64,000 bases of DNA. Origin: Azotobacter vinelandii. Its GTDB lineage: Bacteria > Pseudomonadota > Gammaproteobacteria > Pseudomonadales > Pseudomonadaceae. Every line of letters starts with the position of its first letter. Within the stretch, counting starts at the first letter, position 1. Below are positions 23,407-32,496 of the stretch, in pieces. Below the pieces are notes generated by a model. That model was not told the DNA's origin, did not search any database, and saw only the letters and a program-made list of their open reading frames with translations. Made by a program: the position numbers and the translations under genes. The stretch is from assembly GCF_001571105.1 (NCBI RefSeq), contig NZ_BCTD01000006.1. The stretch is one strand, 5' to 3'.

Positions 23407-24159
23407 CTAACGACGCTCCGCCCGACGCCGGCAGGCGTCGCCGAAGGCCTGGAACAGGGCCCGGGAACAGGGGTTGGTGTGGAACTGCCATTCCGGATGC
23501 CACTGCACGCCGAGGGCGAAGGACTTCGCACCCTCGACGGAAAACGCCTCGATCAGCCCGTCCTGGGCCAACCCTTCCGTGCGCAGGCCGGGAGCCAGGC
23601 GCTCGATGCCCTGGCCGTGCAGCGAGTTGACCTCGATCCGCCGGGGCAGGCCCAATCCGTCGAGCAGCCCGCCGGGCTGCACGTGCAGCGCATGGCGCGG
23701 CCCGTACTGGATTTCCAGCGCCTCGTCCTCCAGCTCGCGGTGGTCGGCGTAGGGGCCGGCCTCGTGGACCTTCTGGTGCAGGCTGCCGCCGAAGGCCACG
23801 TTCATTTCCTGGAAGCCCCGGCAGATGCCGAGCAACGGCACGCCGGCGGCGACCGCGGCGCGGATCAGCGGCAGCGTGGTGCTGTCGCGGGCCGGATCGT
23901 GAGGGGTGCCCGGCGCGCTGGCGGCCCCCTGGTAATAGTGGGGTTCGACGTTCGACGGCGAGCCGGTGCAGAGCAGGCCGTCGAGCCGCTCCAGCAGGGC
24001 CTCCCGGTCGATCAGTTCGCCCAGCGCGGGAACGATCAGTGGCAGGCCGCCGGCCCCTTCCGCCACCGCCCGCAGGTACTTGTCGCCGGCGATATGGAAG
24101 GGGTGCGAACCGATCTGCCGGGTGCAGGCGGTCACGCCGATCAGGGGCAGGCGGGGCAT
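23407..24159 (-). CDS. spuA: Gamma-glutamyl-amine hydrolase SpuA (class I amidotransferase-like, PuuD type)
   Basis: A 250-aa peptidase_C26 enzyme that removes the gamma-glutamyl group from polyamine-catabolic intermediates (such as gamma-glutamyl-GABA). The nucleophile elbow GVPLLGICRGFQEMN carries the catalytic Cys (about 115); LCTGSPSNVEPHYY forms the oxyanion region; the His/Glu pair lies in GVQWHPEWQF. It is the first gene of the leftward spuABC block, with spuB starting 25 bp after its stop. The upstream 275-bp gap is shared with divergent spuI. Confidence 0.92.
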   Translation of the reverse strand: MPRLPLIGVTACTRQIGSHPFHIAGDKYLRAVAEGAGGLPLIVPALGELIDREALLERLDGLLCTGSPSNVEPHYYQGAASAPGTPHDPARDSTTLPLIRAAVAAGVPLLGICRGFQEMNVAFGGSLHQKVHEAGPYADHRELEDEALEIQYGPRHALHVQPGGLLDGLGLPRRIEVNSLHGQGIERLAPGLRTEGLAQDGLIEAFSVEGAKSFALGVQWHPEWQFHTNPCSRALFQAFGDACRRRAERR

Positions 24160-24401
24160 GGCATCATCCTGACTGTCGGGGGAGTGGAGTCGAGCTTAGT
24201 CTTGTTCATTTTTTTAGACAACAGACTACGAGGCGAAACGGTATACCCTGCACGGGCCCAGTCCCATACGGCCTCGCCGCCACCTCGAAGAGCCGCCCGG
24301 AAGGGCCGGAAAATCGGCATGCAAGCCCCATTCCTAACCGACGGCAGCCAGCCTTGACAGCGACATGGCTTTGGGATTGACTCAGCATTGGCGCAATGAA
24401 T

Positions 24402-24421
24402 GATTGAAATTTTAAACAATC
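24402..24421 (+). promoter_or_regulatory. Inverted-repeat operator candidate before spuI
   Basis: GATTG-N10-CAATC (centre AAATTTTAAA) lies 13 bp before the spuI ATG, so a bound protein would block transcription or elongation. A second AT-rich motif TTTTTAGACAACAG (24211-24224) lies near the spuA side. The repressor identity is unknown; PauR-type control is known for these genes in P. aeruginosa. Confidence 0.45.
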
Positions 24422-24434
24422 AAGGTGTTACATC

Positions 24435-25811
24435 ATGTCGGTACCCGCGCGTGCCGTTCAGCTCAACGAAGCGAACGCGTTCCTCAAGGAACATCCCGAG
24501 GTGCTGTTCGTCGACCTGCTCATCGCCGACATGAACGGCGTGGTGCGCGGCAAACGCATCGAACGCACCAGTCTGCACAAAGTATATGAACAGGGCATCA
24601 ACCTGCCCGCCTCGCTGTTCGCCCTGGACATCAACGGCGCCACGGTCGAGCGCAGCGGCCTGGGCCTGGACATCGGCGATTCCGACCGCATCTGCTACCC
24701 GATCCCCGACACCCTGAGCAAGGAGCCCTGGCAGAAGCGCCCCACCGCGCAGCTCCTGATGACCATGCACGAGCGCGACGGCACGCCCTTCTTCGCCGAC
24801 CCGCGGGAAGTGCTGCGCCAGGTGGTGGCCCGCTTCGAGGAGCTGGAGCTGACTGTCTGCGCCGCCTTCGAGCTGGAGTTCTACCTGATCGACCAGGAGA
24901 ACGTGAACGGCCGGCCGCAGCCGCCGCGCTCGCCGATCTCCGGCAAGCGCCCGCAGTCGAGCCAGGTCTACCTGATCGACGATCTCGACGAGTACGTCGA
25001 CTGCCTGCAGGACATCCTCGAAGGCGCCAAGGAACAGGGCATCCCGGCCGACGCCATCGTCAAGGAGAGCGCCCCGGCGCAGTTCGAGGTCAACCTCCAC
25101 CACGTCGCCGACCCGATCAAGGCCTGCGACCACGCCGTGCTGCTCAAGCGGCTGATCAAGAACATCGCCTACGACCACGAGATGGACTCCACCTTCATGG
25201 CCAAGCCCTACCCGGGCCAGGCCGGCAATGGGTTGCACGTGCACATCTCGATCCTCGACAAGGACGGCAGGAACATCTTCGCCGGCGACGATCCCCGGCA
25301 GAACGCCGCCCTGCGCCACACGATCGGCGGCGTGCTGGAAACCATGCCCGCCTCGATGGCCTTCCTCTGTCCCAACGTCAACTCCTATCGCCGCTTCGGC
25401 GCCCAGTTCTACGTGCCCAACGCGCTCTGCTGGGGGCTGGACAACCGCACCGTGGCCCTGCGCGTGCCGACCGGCAGCGCGGACGCGGTGCGCATCGAGC
25501 ACCGCGTCGCCGGCGCCGACGCCAACCCTTACCTGGTGATGGCCGCGCTGCTCGCCGGCGCGCACCACGGACTGGCCGGGCGGATCGAGCCGGGCGAGCC
25601 GATCGAGGGCAATTCCTACGAGCAGGTCGAGCCCAGCCTGCCCAACAACCTGCGCGACGCGCTGCGCCGGCTGGACGAGGACGAGATCCTCTCCCGCTAT
25701 ATCAGTCCGGACTACATCGACGTCTTCGTCGCCTGCAAGGAGAGCGAGCTGGAGGAGTTCGAGCACTCGATCTCCGACCTGGAATACAACTGGTATCTGC
25801 ACACGGTCTGA
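24435..25811 (+). CDS. spuI: Glutamate-polyamine ligase SpuI (glutamine synthetase family)
   Basis: A 458-aa gamma-glutamylpolyamine synthetase paralogous to SpuB. Motifs are FVDLLIADMNGVVRGKRIER, AAFELEFYLID, ESAPAQFEVNLHHV, AKPYPGQAGNGLHVHISILD, CPNVNSYRRFGAQFYVPNAL and RIEHRVAGADANPYL. It is divergent from spuA, the same arrangement as PA0296/PA0297 in P. aeruginosa. The ribosome site is AAGGTG. The product begins the gamma-glutamyl route of polyamine breakdown. The next gene on this strand is aguB, after 161 bp. Confidence 0.92.
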   Translation: MSVPARAVQLNEANAFLKEHPEVLFVDLLIADMNGVVRGKRIERTSLHKVYEQGINLPASLFALDINGATVERSGLGLDIGDSDRICYPIPDTLSKEPWQKRPTAQLLMTMHERDGTPFFADPREVLRQVVARFEELELTVCAAFELEFYLIDQENVNGRPQPPRSPISGKRPQSSQVYLIDDLDEYVDCLQDILEGAKEQGIPADAIVKESAPAQFEVNLHHVADPIKACDHAVLLKRLIKNIAYDHEMDSTFMAKPYPGQAGNGLHVHISILDKDGRNIFAGDDPRQNAALRHTIGGVLETMPASMAFLCPNVNSYRRFGAQFYVPNALCWGLDNRTVALRVPTGSADAVRIEHRVAGADANPYLVMAALLAGAHHGLAGRIEPGEPIEGNSYEQVEPSLPNNLRDALRRLDEDEILSRYISPDYIDVFVACKESELEEFEHSISDLEYNWYLHTV

Positions 25812-25972
25812 CCGGCCGGCCGGAAAACGGCCGCGTCGCAGCGTGCCCCCGGCGCTCCGCCCGGGTTTCGCGCGCCACCTTTCAGCCGCCGGCAGCGACT
25901 TCGCAACGTCATTTGACCCCGGCATCATCCTCTGCCAGCTTGAGGCTTTCCGCATCCCGCCACGAGGTCGCC

Positions 25973-26851
25973 ATGTCCCGCATCGTCACCGTCGCCGCCA
26001 CCCAGATGGCCTGTTCCTGGGATCGCGCCGCCAACATCGCCAACGCCGAACGGCTGGTGCGCGAGGCCGCGGCCAGGGGCGCGCAGGTCATCCTGCTCCA
26101 GGAACTGTTCGAGACCCCCTACTTCTGCCAGAAGCCGAACCCGGACTACCTGCAACTGGCCACCACGGTCGAGGAAAACCCGGCCATCCGCCATTTCCGG
26201 AAGATCGCCGCCGAACTGCAGGTGGTGCTGCCGATCAGCTTCTACGAGCGGGCCGGGCAGGCGCGCTTCAACAGCATCGCCATCCTCGACGCGGACGGGC
26301 GGATGCTCGGCCTCTACCGCAAGAGCCATATCCCGGACGGTCCCGGCTACCACGAGAAGTACTACTTCAATCCCGGCGACACCGGCTTCAAGGTCTGGCA
26401 GACCCGCCACGGGCGGATCGGCGTGGCCATCTGCTGGGACCAGTGGTTCCCGGAAAGCGCGCGCAGCATGGCGCTGCAGGGCGCCGAGCTGCTGCTCTAC
26501 CCCACCGCCATCGGCAGCGAGCCCCACGACCCGAGCATCCTCTCCCGCGACCACTGGCAGCGCGTGCAGCAGGGCCATGCCGCCGCCAACCTGACCCCGC
26601 TGATCGCCAGCAACCGCATCGGCCGCGAGGTGCAGGAGGACTACCATATCGACTTCTACGGCTCGTCGTTCATCGCCGACCAGTCCGGCGCCAAGCTCGA
26701 GGAGCTGGACAAGACGGAAGAAGGCGTGCTGGTGCACAGCTTCGACCTCGACCGCCTCGAGCACGTGCGCAGCGCCTGGGGGGTGTTCCGCGACCGCCGG
26801 CCCGACCTGTACGGCGCGATCAAGACCCTTGACGGCAGCCTGGAGTCCTGA
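25973..26851 (+). CDS. aguB: N-carbamoylputrescine amidase AguB
   Basis: A 292-aa nitrilase-superfamily enzyme that hydrolyses N-carbamoylputrescine to putrescine, CO2 and ammonia. The start at 25973 (MSRIVTVAATQMACSWDRAA) fits the family; the upstream ATG at 25913 does not. The Glu-Lys-Cys triad is visible: E in VILLQELFETPYF (about 43), K in LGLYRKSHIPDG (about 121) and C in IGVAICWDQWFPE (about 158). It is followed 3 bp later by aguA, so the two steps of the agmatine pathway are coupled. Confidence 0.94.
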   Translation: MSRIVTVAATQMACSWDRAANIANAERLVREAAARGAQVILLQELFETPYFCQKPNPDYLQLATTVEENPAIRHFRKIAAELQVVLPISFYERAGQARFNSIAILDADGRMLGLYRKSHIPDGPGYHEKYYFNPGDTGFKVWQTRHGRIGVAICWDQWFPESARSMALQGAELLLYPTAIGSEPHDPSILSRDHWQRVQQGHAAANLTPLIASNRIGREVQEDYHIDFYGSSFIADQSGAKLEELDKTEEGVLVHSFDLDRLEHVRSAWGVFRDRRPDLYGAIKTLDGSLES

Positions 26852-26854
26852 GGC

Positions 26855-27973
26855 ATGCCCGAACCGATGCGAACCCTGAGCGGCACGCCGCGCGCCGATG
26901 GCTTCCGCATGCCCGCCGAGTGGGAGCCGCACGCCCAGACCTGGATGCTCTGGCCGGAACGCCCGGACAACTGGCGGCTCGGCGGCAAGCCGGCGCAGGC
27001 CGCCTTCGCCACGGTGGCCCGCGCCATCGCCCGCTTCGAGCCGGTGACCGTCGGCGTCTCGGCGGCGCAGTACGAGAACGCCTGCGTCCGCCTCGCCGGC
27101 GCCGACATCCGGGTGGTCGAACTGAGCAGCGACGACGCCTGGGTACGCGACACCGGACCGACCTTCGTGGTCGACGACGCCGGCGAGGTGCGCGGCGTGG
27201 ACTGGACCTTCAACGCCTGGGGCGGCTTCGCCGGCGGCCTGTACGCGCCCTGGAACCGCGACGACCAGGTGGCGCGCAAGATCCTCGGTATCGAGCGCTG
27301 CGCCCGCTACCGCACCGAAGGCTTCGTGCTGGAAGGCGGCGCCATCCACGTCGACGGCGAGGGCACCCTGCTCACCACCGAGGAATGCCTGCTCAACCCG
27401 AACCGCAACCCGCACCTCTCGCGCGAGGAGATCGAGGCCGTGCTCGCCGGGCACCTGGCCGTCGAACGGGTGATCTGGCTGCCGCAGGGGCTGTACAACG
27501 ACGAGACCGACGGCCATGTCGACAACTTCTGCTGCTTCGTGCGTCCCGGCGAGGTGCTGCTGGCCTGGACCGATGACCCGCAGGACCCCAACCACCCGCG
27601 CTGCCGGGCGGCGCTGGAGGTGCTCGAGCGGGTCCGCGACGCCCGCGGCCGGGCCCTGCGCGTGCAGCGGATGCCGATACCCGGTCCGCTGCACGCCAGC
27701 GCGGAGGAATGCGCTGGCGTCGACCCGGCCGCCGGCAGCCAGCCGCGCGATCCGTCGATCCGCCTGGCCGCCTCCTACGTGAATTTCCTGATCGTCAACG
27801 GCGGCATCGTCGCGCCGGCCTTCGACGATCCGCACGACGCCGAGGCCGAGGCCCTTCTCCGGCAGTCGTTCCCCGGGCGCGAGGTGTTGATGCTGCCCGG
27901 CCGCGAGATTCTCCTCGGTGGCGGCAACATCCACTGCATCACCCAACAGCAGCCGGCCGCACGGCGGCGCTGA
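26855..27973 (+). CDS. aguA: Agmatine deiminase AguA
   Basis: A 372-aa guanidino-group-modifying enzyme that converts agmatine to N-carbamoylputrescine and ammonia. Family motifs are PAEWEPHAQTWMLWPERPDN near the N-terminus, DDAWVRDTGPTFVVDD, WTFNAWGG, VLEGGAIHVDGEGTLLTTEE with catalytic acids, DETDGHVDNFC with the catalytic His, and the C-terminal GGGNIHCITQQ with the nucleophilic Cys (about 363). Starts at Met1 or Met5 are both possible. With aguB it feeds agmatine-derived putrescine into the spu pathway encoded next door. Confidence 0.95.
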   Translation: MPEPMRTLSGTPRADGFRMPAEWEPHAQTWMLWPERPDNWRLGGKPAQAAFATVARAIARFEPVTVGVSAAQYENACVRLAGADIRVVELSSDDAWVRDTGPTFVVDDAGEVRGVDWTFNAWGGFAGGLYAPWNRDDQVARKILGIERCARYRTEGFVLEGGAIHVDGEGTLLTTEECLLNPNRNPHLSREEIEAVLAGHLAVERVIWLPQGLYNDETDGHVDNFCCFVRPGEVLLAWTDDPQDPNHPRCRAALEVLERVRDARGRALRVQRMPIPGPLHASAEECAGVDPAAGSQPRDPSIRLAASYVNFLIVNGGIVAPAFDDPHDAEAEALLRQSFPGREVLMLPGREILLGGGNIHCITQQQPAARRR

Positions 27974-27983
27974 ACGGCCCCGC

Positions 27984-28307
27984 TCAGCGTCCGTCGGCGC
28001 AGAACAGTTGGTAGAGCGTTTCGATCACCGCCAGGGCCTGCGGACTGCTGATCCGGTAGTGGATCTGCTTGCCGTCGCGCCGGGTCGCCACCAGCCCTTC
28101 GCGGCGCAGCACGCCCAGTTGCTGGGACAGGGTCGGCTGGCGGATGCCCAGCAGGGCCTCCAGTTCGCCGACATTGCGTTCGCCATGGGACAGTTGGCAG
28201 AGCAGCATGAGGCGATCGGGGTTGGCCAGCACCTTGAGCAATTGCTCGGCCTGGCCGGCGGATTCGCGCAGGCGCTGGATGTCGATGGCGGAAGTCGTTT
28301 CAGTCAT
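27984..28307 (-). CDS. ArsR-family winged-helix transcriptional regulator
   Basis: A 107-aa DNA-binding protein starting at 28307 (MTETTSAIDIQRLRESAGQA). The ArsR wHTH (about 25-100) shows LKVLANPDRLMLLCQLSHGE, VGELEALLGIRQPTLSQQLG and LRREGLVATRRDGKQIHYRI. It has no obvious metal-binding Cys cluster in helix 3 (ELEALLGIRQ), so it is closer to the thiol- or sulfide-sensing BigR/SqrR-like group than to ArsR itself. It is convergent with aguA and has an AGACAACAG motif upstream that also occurs before spuA. Confidence 0.85.
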   Translation of the reverse strand: MTETTSAIDIQRLRESAGQAEQLLKVLANPDRLMLLCQLSHGERNVGELEALLGIRQPTLSQQLGVLRREGLVATRRDGKQIHYRISSPQALAVIETLYQLFCADGR

Positions 28308-28470
28308 GGGCAAGAAGCTCGATTGCGCTGGGCATAAGCTATTTAGAGACAACAGCTTTTTCAACGCCTGACGGCGCGGGAAGACGAGCGCAATGCGAGG
28401 GAGATGGCTCCGGGCCGCCCCACCCCGACGGGTGGGAGCGCCTGGAGGAGGCGGCATGGCCGCCCCGGAA

Positions 28471-29739
28471 TTACAGCAGCGGCAGGGTGTAGCTGACGAT
28501 CAGGCGGTTCTCGTCGACGTCGCGGACGAAGTTACTGCGCATGGTGGCGTTGCGCCACTTCAGACTCAGGTTCTTCAACATACCGCTCTGGAACACATAG
28601 GCGATGTCCATGTCGCGTTCCCATTCCTTGCCATCGGAACCCGGACCGCGGTCGACGTGGTCGCCGGACACGTAGCGGGTCATGAAGGTCAGGCCCGGGA
28701 TGCCGAGCGCCGCGAAATCGTAGTCGTAGCGCAGTTGCCAGGAGCGCTCGTCGGCGTTGCCGAAATCGTTGACCTGGATGTAGTTGACCAGGAAGGGGTC
28801 GGTACCGTTGATCTGCGCGAAGCCGGTATCGCCCTGCATCTTCTGCAGACCCAGGCCGAACTTGTGCGCCCCCATGGCATAGGTGGTCAACAGGCCGAAG
28901 GCGTGGTTGTCGACATGGGCCTCGCCGTCGTCCGTGGAGCGCGCGTAGCGCAGGTCGGTCTTCAGCGAGCTCTTGCCGAGCGGCAGCACATGCACCAGGT
29001 TGACGGCGTGCTGCTTGTACAGGTCGTCCAGTTCGCCGTAGTAGTAGGTGGCGGTCAGCGCCTTGGTCACCTGGTAGGTGGCGCCGCCATACATGAAGAA
29101 GTTCGCCTCGTTCTCGGCGCCCGGCTTGATGGTGATGTTGCGCCGGTTGGCGTTGACCAGGCTCATTTCTTCGTTATGGGTGGAGTTCCGGTAGTTGACC
29201 TCGTCCAGATAGCCGAAGTCCAGGGTCAGCCCCTCGATTTCCTTGATCTGCAGGTTGCCGCCCTGGAAGGTCTGCGGCAGCAGGCGGGTATCGTTGTAGA
29301 CCAGTACCGGGTTCTTCGGCAGCAGGGTGCCGACCTTGAGTTCGGTCTTGGAGAAGCGGACCTTGCCGGTCACGCCCAGTTCGCTGTAGTCGTCCGGCGC
29401 ACGGTTGTTGTAGCCGCCCGGCAGCAAGCCGGTTCCCGCCTCGCCCGGCCCCGAATCGAGCTTCACCCCCAACAGGCCGAGCATGTCGAGACCGAAACCG
29501 ACCGGCCCTTCGGTGTAACCGGACTCGTACTTCAGGATGAATCCCTGCGCCCATTCGTCCTGCTTGGACTGCTGGTTGGCAGCGCTGCTGACCTCGTCGC
29601 GGAAATCCTTGTTCATGTAGAAGTTGCGCAGTTCCAGACTGGCCTTGCTGTCCTTGAAGAACTCGGCAGCAGCCTGCTGAGTCGCCGACAAGCCCACAAT
29701 ACCGGCCGCCACAGCCAGCGCCAGGGTGGCTTTCGTCAT
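28471..29739 (-). CDS. OprD-family outer-membrane porin (OprE-like position)
   Basis: A 422-aa porin. A Sec signal is present at residues 1-25 (MTKATLALAVAAGIVGLSAT). The mature barrel starts EFFKDSKASLELRNFYMNKD, characteristic of the OprD family, with alternating amphipathic strands and a C-terminal YTLPLL typical of BamA recognition, ending in a hydrophobic residue. Family motifs are EWAQGFILKYESGYTEGPVG, LGVTGKVRFSKTELKVGTL and NPVLVYNDTRLLPQTFQGG. In P. aeruginosa an OprD-family gene (oprE) also lies next to aguA. The probable role is uptake of basic amines or carboxylates. Confidence 0.92.
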   Translation of the reverse strand: MTKATLALAVAAGIVGLSATQQAAAEFFKDSKASLELRNFYMNKDFRDEVSSAANQQSKQDEWAQGFILKYESGYTEGPVGFGLDMLGLLGVKLDSGPGEAGTGLLPGGYNNRAPDDYSELGVTGKVRFSKTELKVGTLLPKNPVLVYNDTRLLPQTFQGGNLQIKEIEGLTLDFGYLDEVNYRNSTHNEEMSLVNANRRNITIKPGAENEANFFMYGGATYQVTKALTATYYYGELDDLYKQHAVNLVHVLPLGKSSLKTDLRYARSTDDGEAHVDNHAFGLLTTYAMGAHKFGLGLQKMQGDTGFAQINGTDPFLVNYIQVNDFGNADERSWQLRYDYDFAALGIPGLTFMTRYVSGDHVDRGPGSDGKEWERDMDIAYVFQSGMLKNLSLKWRNATMRSNFVRDVDENRLIVSYTLPLL

Positions 29740-29996
29740 CTTGTTATTTCTCCGTTCTTATTTTTGGAGGCACTGCAACAACACGATCCCCATCCTCCGG
29801 GACAGGCCATGCGCAGAACCATTGAGCACCCCACGACCGTCACGCGGGGGACGCAGCAACAATAGCCGGGCCTGGGAAAGGAGCATAGACGCCATATACG
29901 AAGCGACTGGATACTTATTAGTCATTGACTTGTATTGGCTATATCTATATGGGAATCCCTGCAGAAGCCTGCAGGACAAGGCTCGTAGGCGGCCTC

Positions 29997-30603
29997 CTAA
30001 AGCCGGACGATCCGGTTCTTGCCCTGCCGCTTGGCCTGGTACAGGCCGCACCGGCGCGGGCGTAGAGCGCCCCCAGGTCGACGTCGCCGGCTTCCAAACC
30101 GACCAGCCCCTGGCTGACGGTGATGCGAAAAGTTTTGCCAGCGGCCTCGAACGCCAGTTTTCCGCTGCTCCGCTGCAGACGATCGGCGATCGGCAGGGCC
30201 TGTTCCGGGCGGCAGCGCGGGAACAACGCGGCGAACTCCTCGCCACCGACCCACCCGAACAGATCGTCGCGGCGCAGCAGTCGGCCAGCCGCTGCAGCAC
30301 CTGGTCGCCGACCTGATGGCCATGGGTATCGTTGATCCGCTTGATGTCGTCGATGTCCAGCAGCAGGAAGGCCAGCGGCGCGTCGTACTGGCGGGCGAGT
30401 CGCAACTCGCGCTGGGCGCACTCGAAGAAATGCCGGCGGTTGCTGCTGCGGGTCAGCCCATCGGTGCTGGCGAGGCGCTGCAGTTCGCTCTCCAGGCGCT
30501 TGCGCTCGGTGATGTCCTCGGCGAGGCCGACGGGGCCGGCGCGCCTTCCGATCCGGGCGCCAGACGCCGGCGGGTGATCGATGCCGCCTTGAGGCTCATG
30601 CAA
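29997..30603 (-). pseudogene. GGDEF-domain diguanylate cyclase, frameshifted and truncated
   Basis: Three reading frames must be joined to read a GGDEF protein. The first (30603 to about 30270) gives VGLAEDITERKRLESELQRL, STDGLTRSSNRRHFFE and FLLLDIDDIKRINDTHGHQV. A shift then gives DLFGWVGGEEFAALFPRCRP (GGEEF signature) and ITVSQGLVGLEAGDVDLGAL. A second shift gives LYQAKRQGKNRIVRL and the stop at 29997. The upstream PAS/sensor part is missing. In P. aeruginosa a GGDEF gene sits at the same place between oprE and desA (PA0290, from memory), so this is the decayed orthologue. Confidence 0.8.
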
Positions 30604-30690
30604 TCCCTCTCCCTCGAGCTGAACCAGCCATCGCCCCGACGGGCGCAGGCCACCAGATCGACGGCGGCCGGCAAAGTTCGCCGTGCCGCC

Positions 30691-31881
30691 TCAGGCGAGG
30701 CTCGGGGCGGGACGCAGCGAGTAGGTCTTCAGGTGTTCGGCGAACTCGCACAGGGACTGGATGCCGCTGGCCTCCGCCTCGTGCACCCAGGCCCGGATCG
30801 CGGCGAGCATCTCATGGCCGTTGGCGCTGGTCCGGGTCCAGACCTGCTGCAGCGCCAGGCGTCGTTCGTAGACCACCCGGAGCGTCTGGCTCTGTTCGAG
30901 GAGCGACTGGATGCGCGCCTGCTGGCGCGCCTCGAGCAGGCTGCTCTCGCGCGCCAGCAGGCCCTTGGCCCGGTGGAACAGGTGACGCACCGAGGCCTCG
31001 GCCCGGGCCGCCTCCATGCGCACCTGCGGGGCGATCACCCGGCTACGGTAGTGCGCCATGATCTGGAAGCGGTTGTTGAGAATCGCCCTGGCGGTGTCCA
31101 TGTCCAGATGACGCTTGTCCGCCACCCGGTGGGCGACCGGCACGGTGCGCTTGACCTCGGCGAGCCCCAGCAGGACCAGCAGGCGAATCCAGGCCCAGCC
31201 CATGTCGAATTCCCAGGGGCGTACCGACAACTTGGCCGAACCGGGATAGGTATGGTGGTTGTTGTGCAGTTCCTCGCCGCCGATCAGGATGCCCCAGGGC
31301 ACCAGATTGGTGGCGGCGTCGCGGCATTCGAAATTGCGATAGCCCACGGCATGGCCGAGGCCGTTGACCACGCCGGCGGCCCAGAACGGAATCCACAGCA
31401 TCTGCACGGCCCAGACGCTCAGGCCGAACGCGCCGAACAACGCCAGGTCGATCAGCAGCATGAGCATCGCGCCGCCGTTGGGGAAGCGCGAATAGACATG
31501 CCGCTCGATCCAGTCGTCCGGACAGTTCTTGCCGTAGATGCGCAGCGTCTCGGCATTGCCCGCTTCCGCCTTGTACAGTTCGGCGCCCCGCCACAGGACG
31601 TTCGCCAGCCCCTTGTAGCGGGGGCTGTGCGGATCCTCCGGCGTCTCGCAGCAGGCGTGGTGCTTGCGGTGGACGGCGGTCCACTCGCGGGTGTTCATGC
31701 CGGTGGTCAGCCACAGCCAGAAGCGGAAGGCGTGCTTCACGGCCGGATGCAGCTCCAGCGCGCGATGCGCCGAATAACGGTGCAAGTACACGGTGACGCT
31801 GACCACGGTCAAGTGCGTGAGCAGCAAGGTCACCACGATGAGCTGCCAGGGCGTCGGATCGAGAAAACCGTCGTACCACAT
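30691..31881 (-). CDS. desA: Fatty acid delta-9 desaturase (DesA-like)
   Basis: A 396-aa membrane di-iron acyl desaturase that inserts a double bond into acyl chains. The start at 31881 (MWYDGFLDPTPWQLIVVTLL) has GAGGT upstream; an ATG at 31914 is possible. Three His boxes are present: HRYSAH, HRKHH (WTAVHRKHHACCETPEDPHS) and HNNHH (IGGEELHNNHHTYPGSAK), with hydrophobic helices between. A long charged helical tail (ARAEASVRHLFHRAKGLLAR) follows. The segment around its start is duplicated at 42.2-42.4 kb on the far side of the anf cluster. In P. aeruginosa desA (PA0286) lies beside the GGDEF-EAL gene PA0285. Confidence 0.9.
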   Translation of the reverse strand: MWYDGFLDPTPWQLIVVTLLLTHLTVVSVTVYLHRYSAHRALELHPAVKHAFRFWLWLTTGMNTREWTAVHRKHHACCETPEDPHSPRYKGLANVLWRGAELYKAEAGNAETLRIYGKNCPDDWIERHVYSRFPNGGAMLMLLIDLALFGAFGLSVWAVQMLWIPFWAAGVVNGLGHAVGYRNFECRDAATNLVPWGILIGGEELHNNHHTYPGSAKLSVRPWEFDMGWAWIRLLVLLGLAEVKRTVPVAHRVADKRHLDMDTARAILNNRFQIMAHYRSRVIAPQVRMEAARAEASVRHLFHRAKGLLARESSLLEARQQARIQSLLEQSQTLRVVYERRLALQQVWTRTSANGHEMLAAIRAWVHEAEASGIQSLCEFAEHLKTYSLRPAPSLA

Positions 31882-32280
31882 GCGTTGTGTACCTCGGAAG
31901 TTGAACAGCGGCATGGGACTTCATTCGAACGCATCCGGCCGGAAACCGACGCCTTTCCGGACAGGGAACGTTTCCACTGCCCTGCCCGGCAGCCATGGAG
32001 CGGGCCCCTGCCGATGAAAGGCCCCTCTCCTGACGTCCTGTCATCGAATCCGACCGCCAGGGTGGAAAACGCTACCGGAAGATGCGGCAGGCACTGGGCC
32101 AGCCCCGAGGGAGGAGCAGCGGGACCCGGGCAGTCGCAGGCGAGCGGGACGCTGCGGCAGCGATGACGGAGCGAACGCAACGAGGAAGGCTCCAGCGACC
32201 GCCAGGTGGCGCGCTGTCCTCCGAGCCGTCGATGGTCAGACGTTCACGAACCCGATTGTCCGGCCCAGCGCCCCGTCGAC
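31788..32280 (+). repeat. Left copy of the direct repeat flanking the anf island (desA 5' end and GGDEF-EAL 5' remnant)
   Basis: The sequence CACGGTGACGCTGACCACG through CTGCCCGGCAGCCATGGA and GATGAAA runs parallel to 42246-42500 in the same orientation, with the match broken by substitutions and small indels. The left copy includes the intact desA start; the right copy includes the intact GGDEF-EAL start. The two copies are about 10.45 kb apart and enclose all anf genes. Confidence 0.8.
32014..32280 (+). pseudogene. Remnant of a PAS-GGDEF-EAL gene (paralogue of 42484-44385)
   Basis: Starting ATGAAAGGCCCCT, it aligns in pieces with the intact gene at 42484. CTACCGGAAGATGCGGCAGG and CACTGGGCCAGC (32072-32103) match CTACCGGAAGATGTGGCAGG and CGCTGGGCCAACG (42881-42913). 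GTGGCGCGCTGTCCTCCGAG through TCGATGGTCAGACGTTC (about 32206-32245) matches GTGGCGGTGTTCTCCGAC through TCGATGATCAAGCG (43024-43057). Frames are broken and several hundred bases are missing. The remaining 32281-32496 up to anfR shows no gene. Confidence 0.7.
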
Positions 32281-32496
32281 TCGCCTACTGTCCAGGGAGC
32301 ACTCCGGGCGTCGGCCGGGGAAGGCCAGGGCCCGGTCAGGCCCCGGCGCGCCACGTGGCCGGCCATGCTCCCGGGCACTCGATCGTCACGCCGGTGGGCG
32401 AGGTGCCCACCAACGCCTGGAGTGACCGGGGTCGGGCGGCACGAGCTTCGCCTGCCCGCGCGGGTCGAGCAGGCCTTGCAGGGCCGCTTCGGCCGT

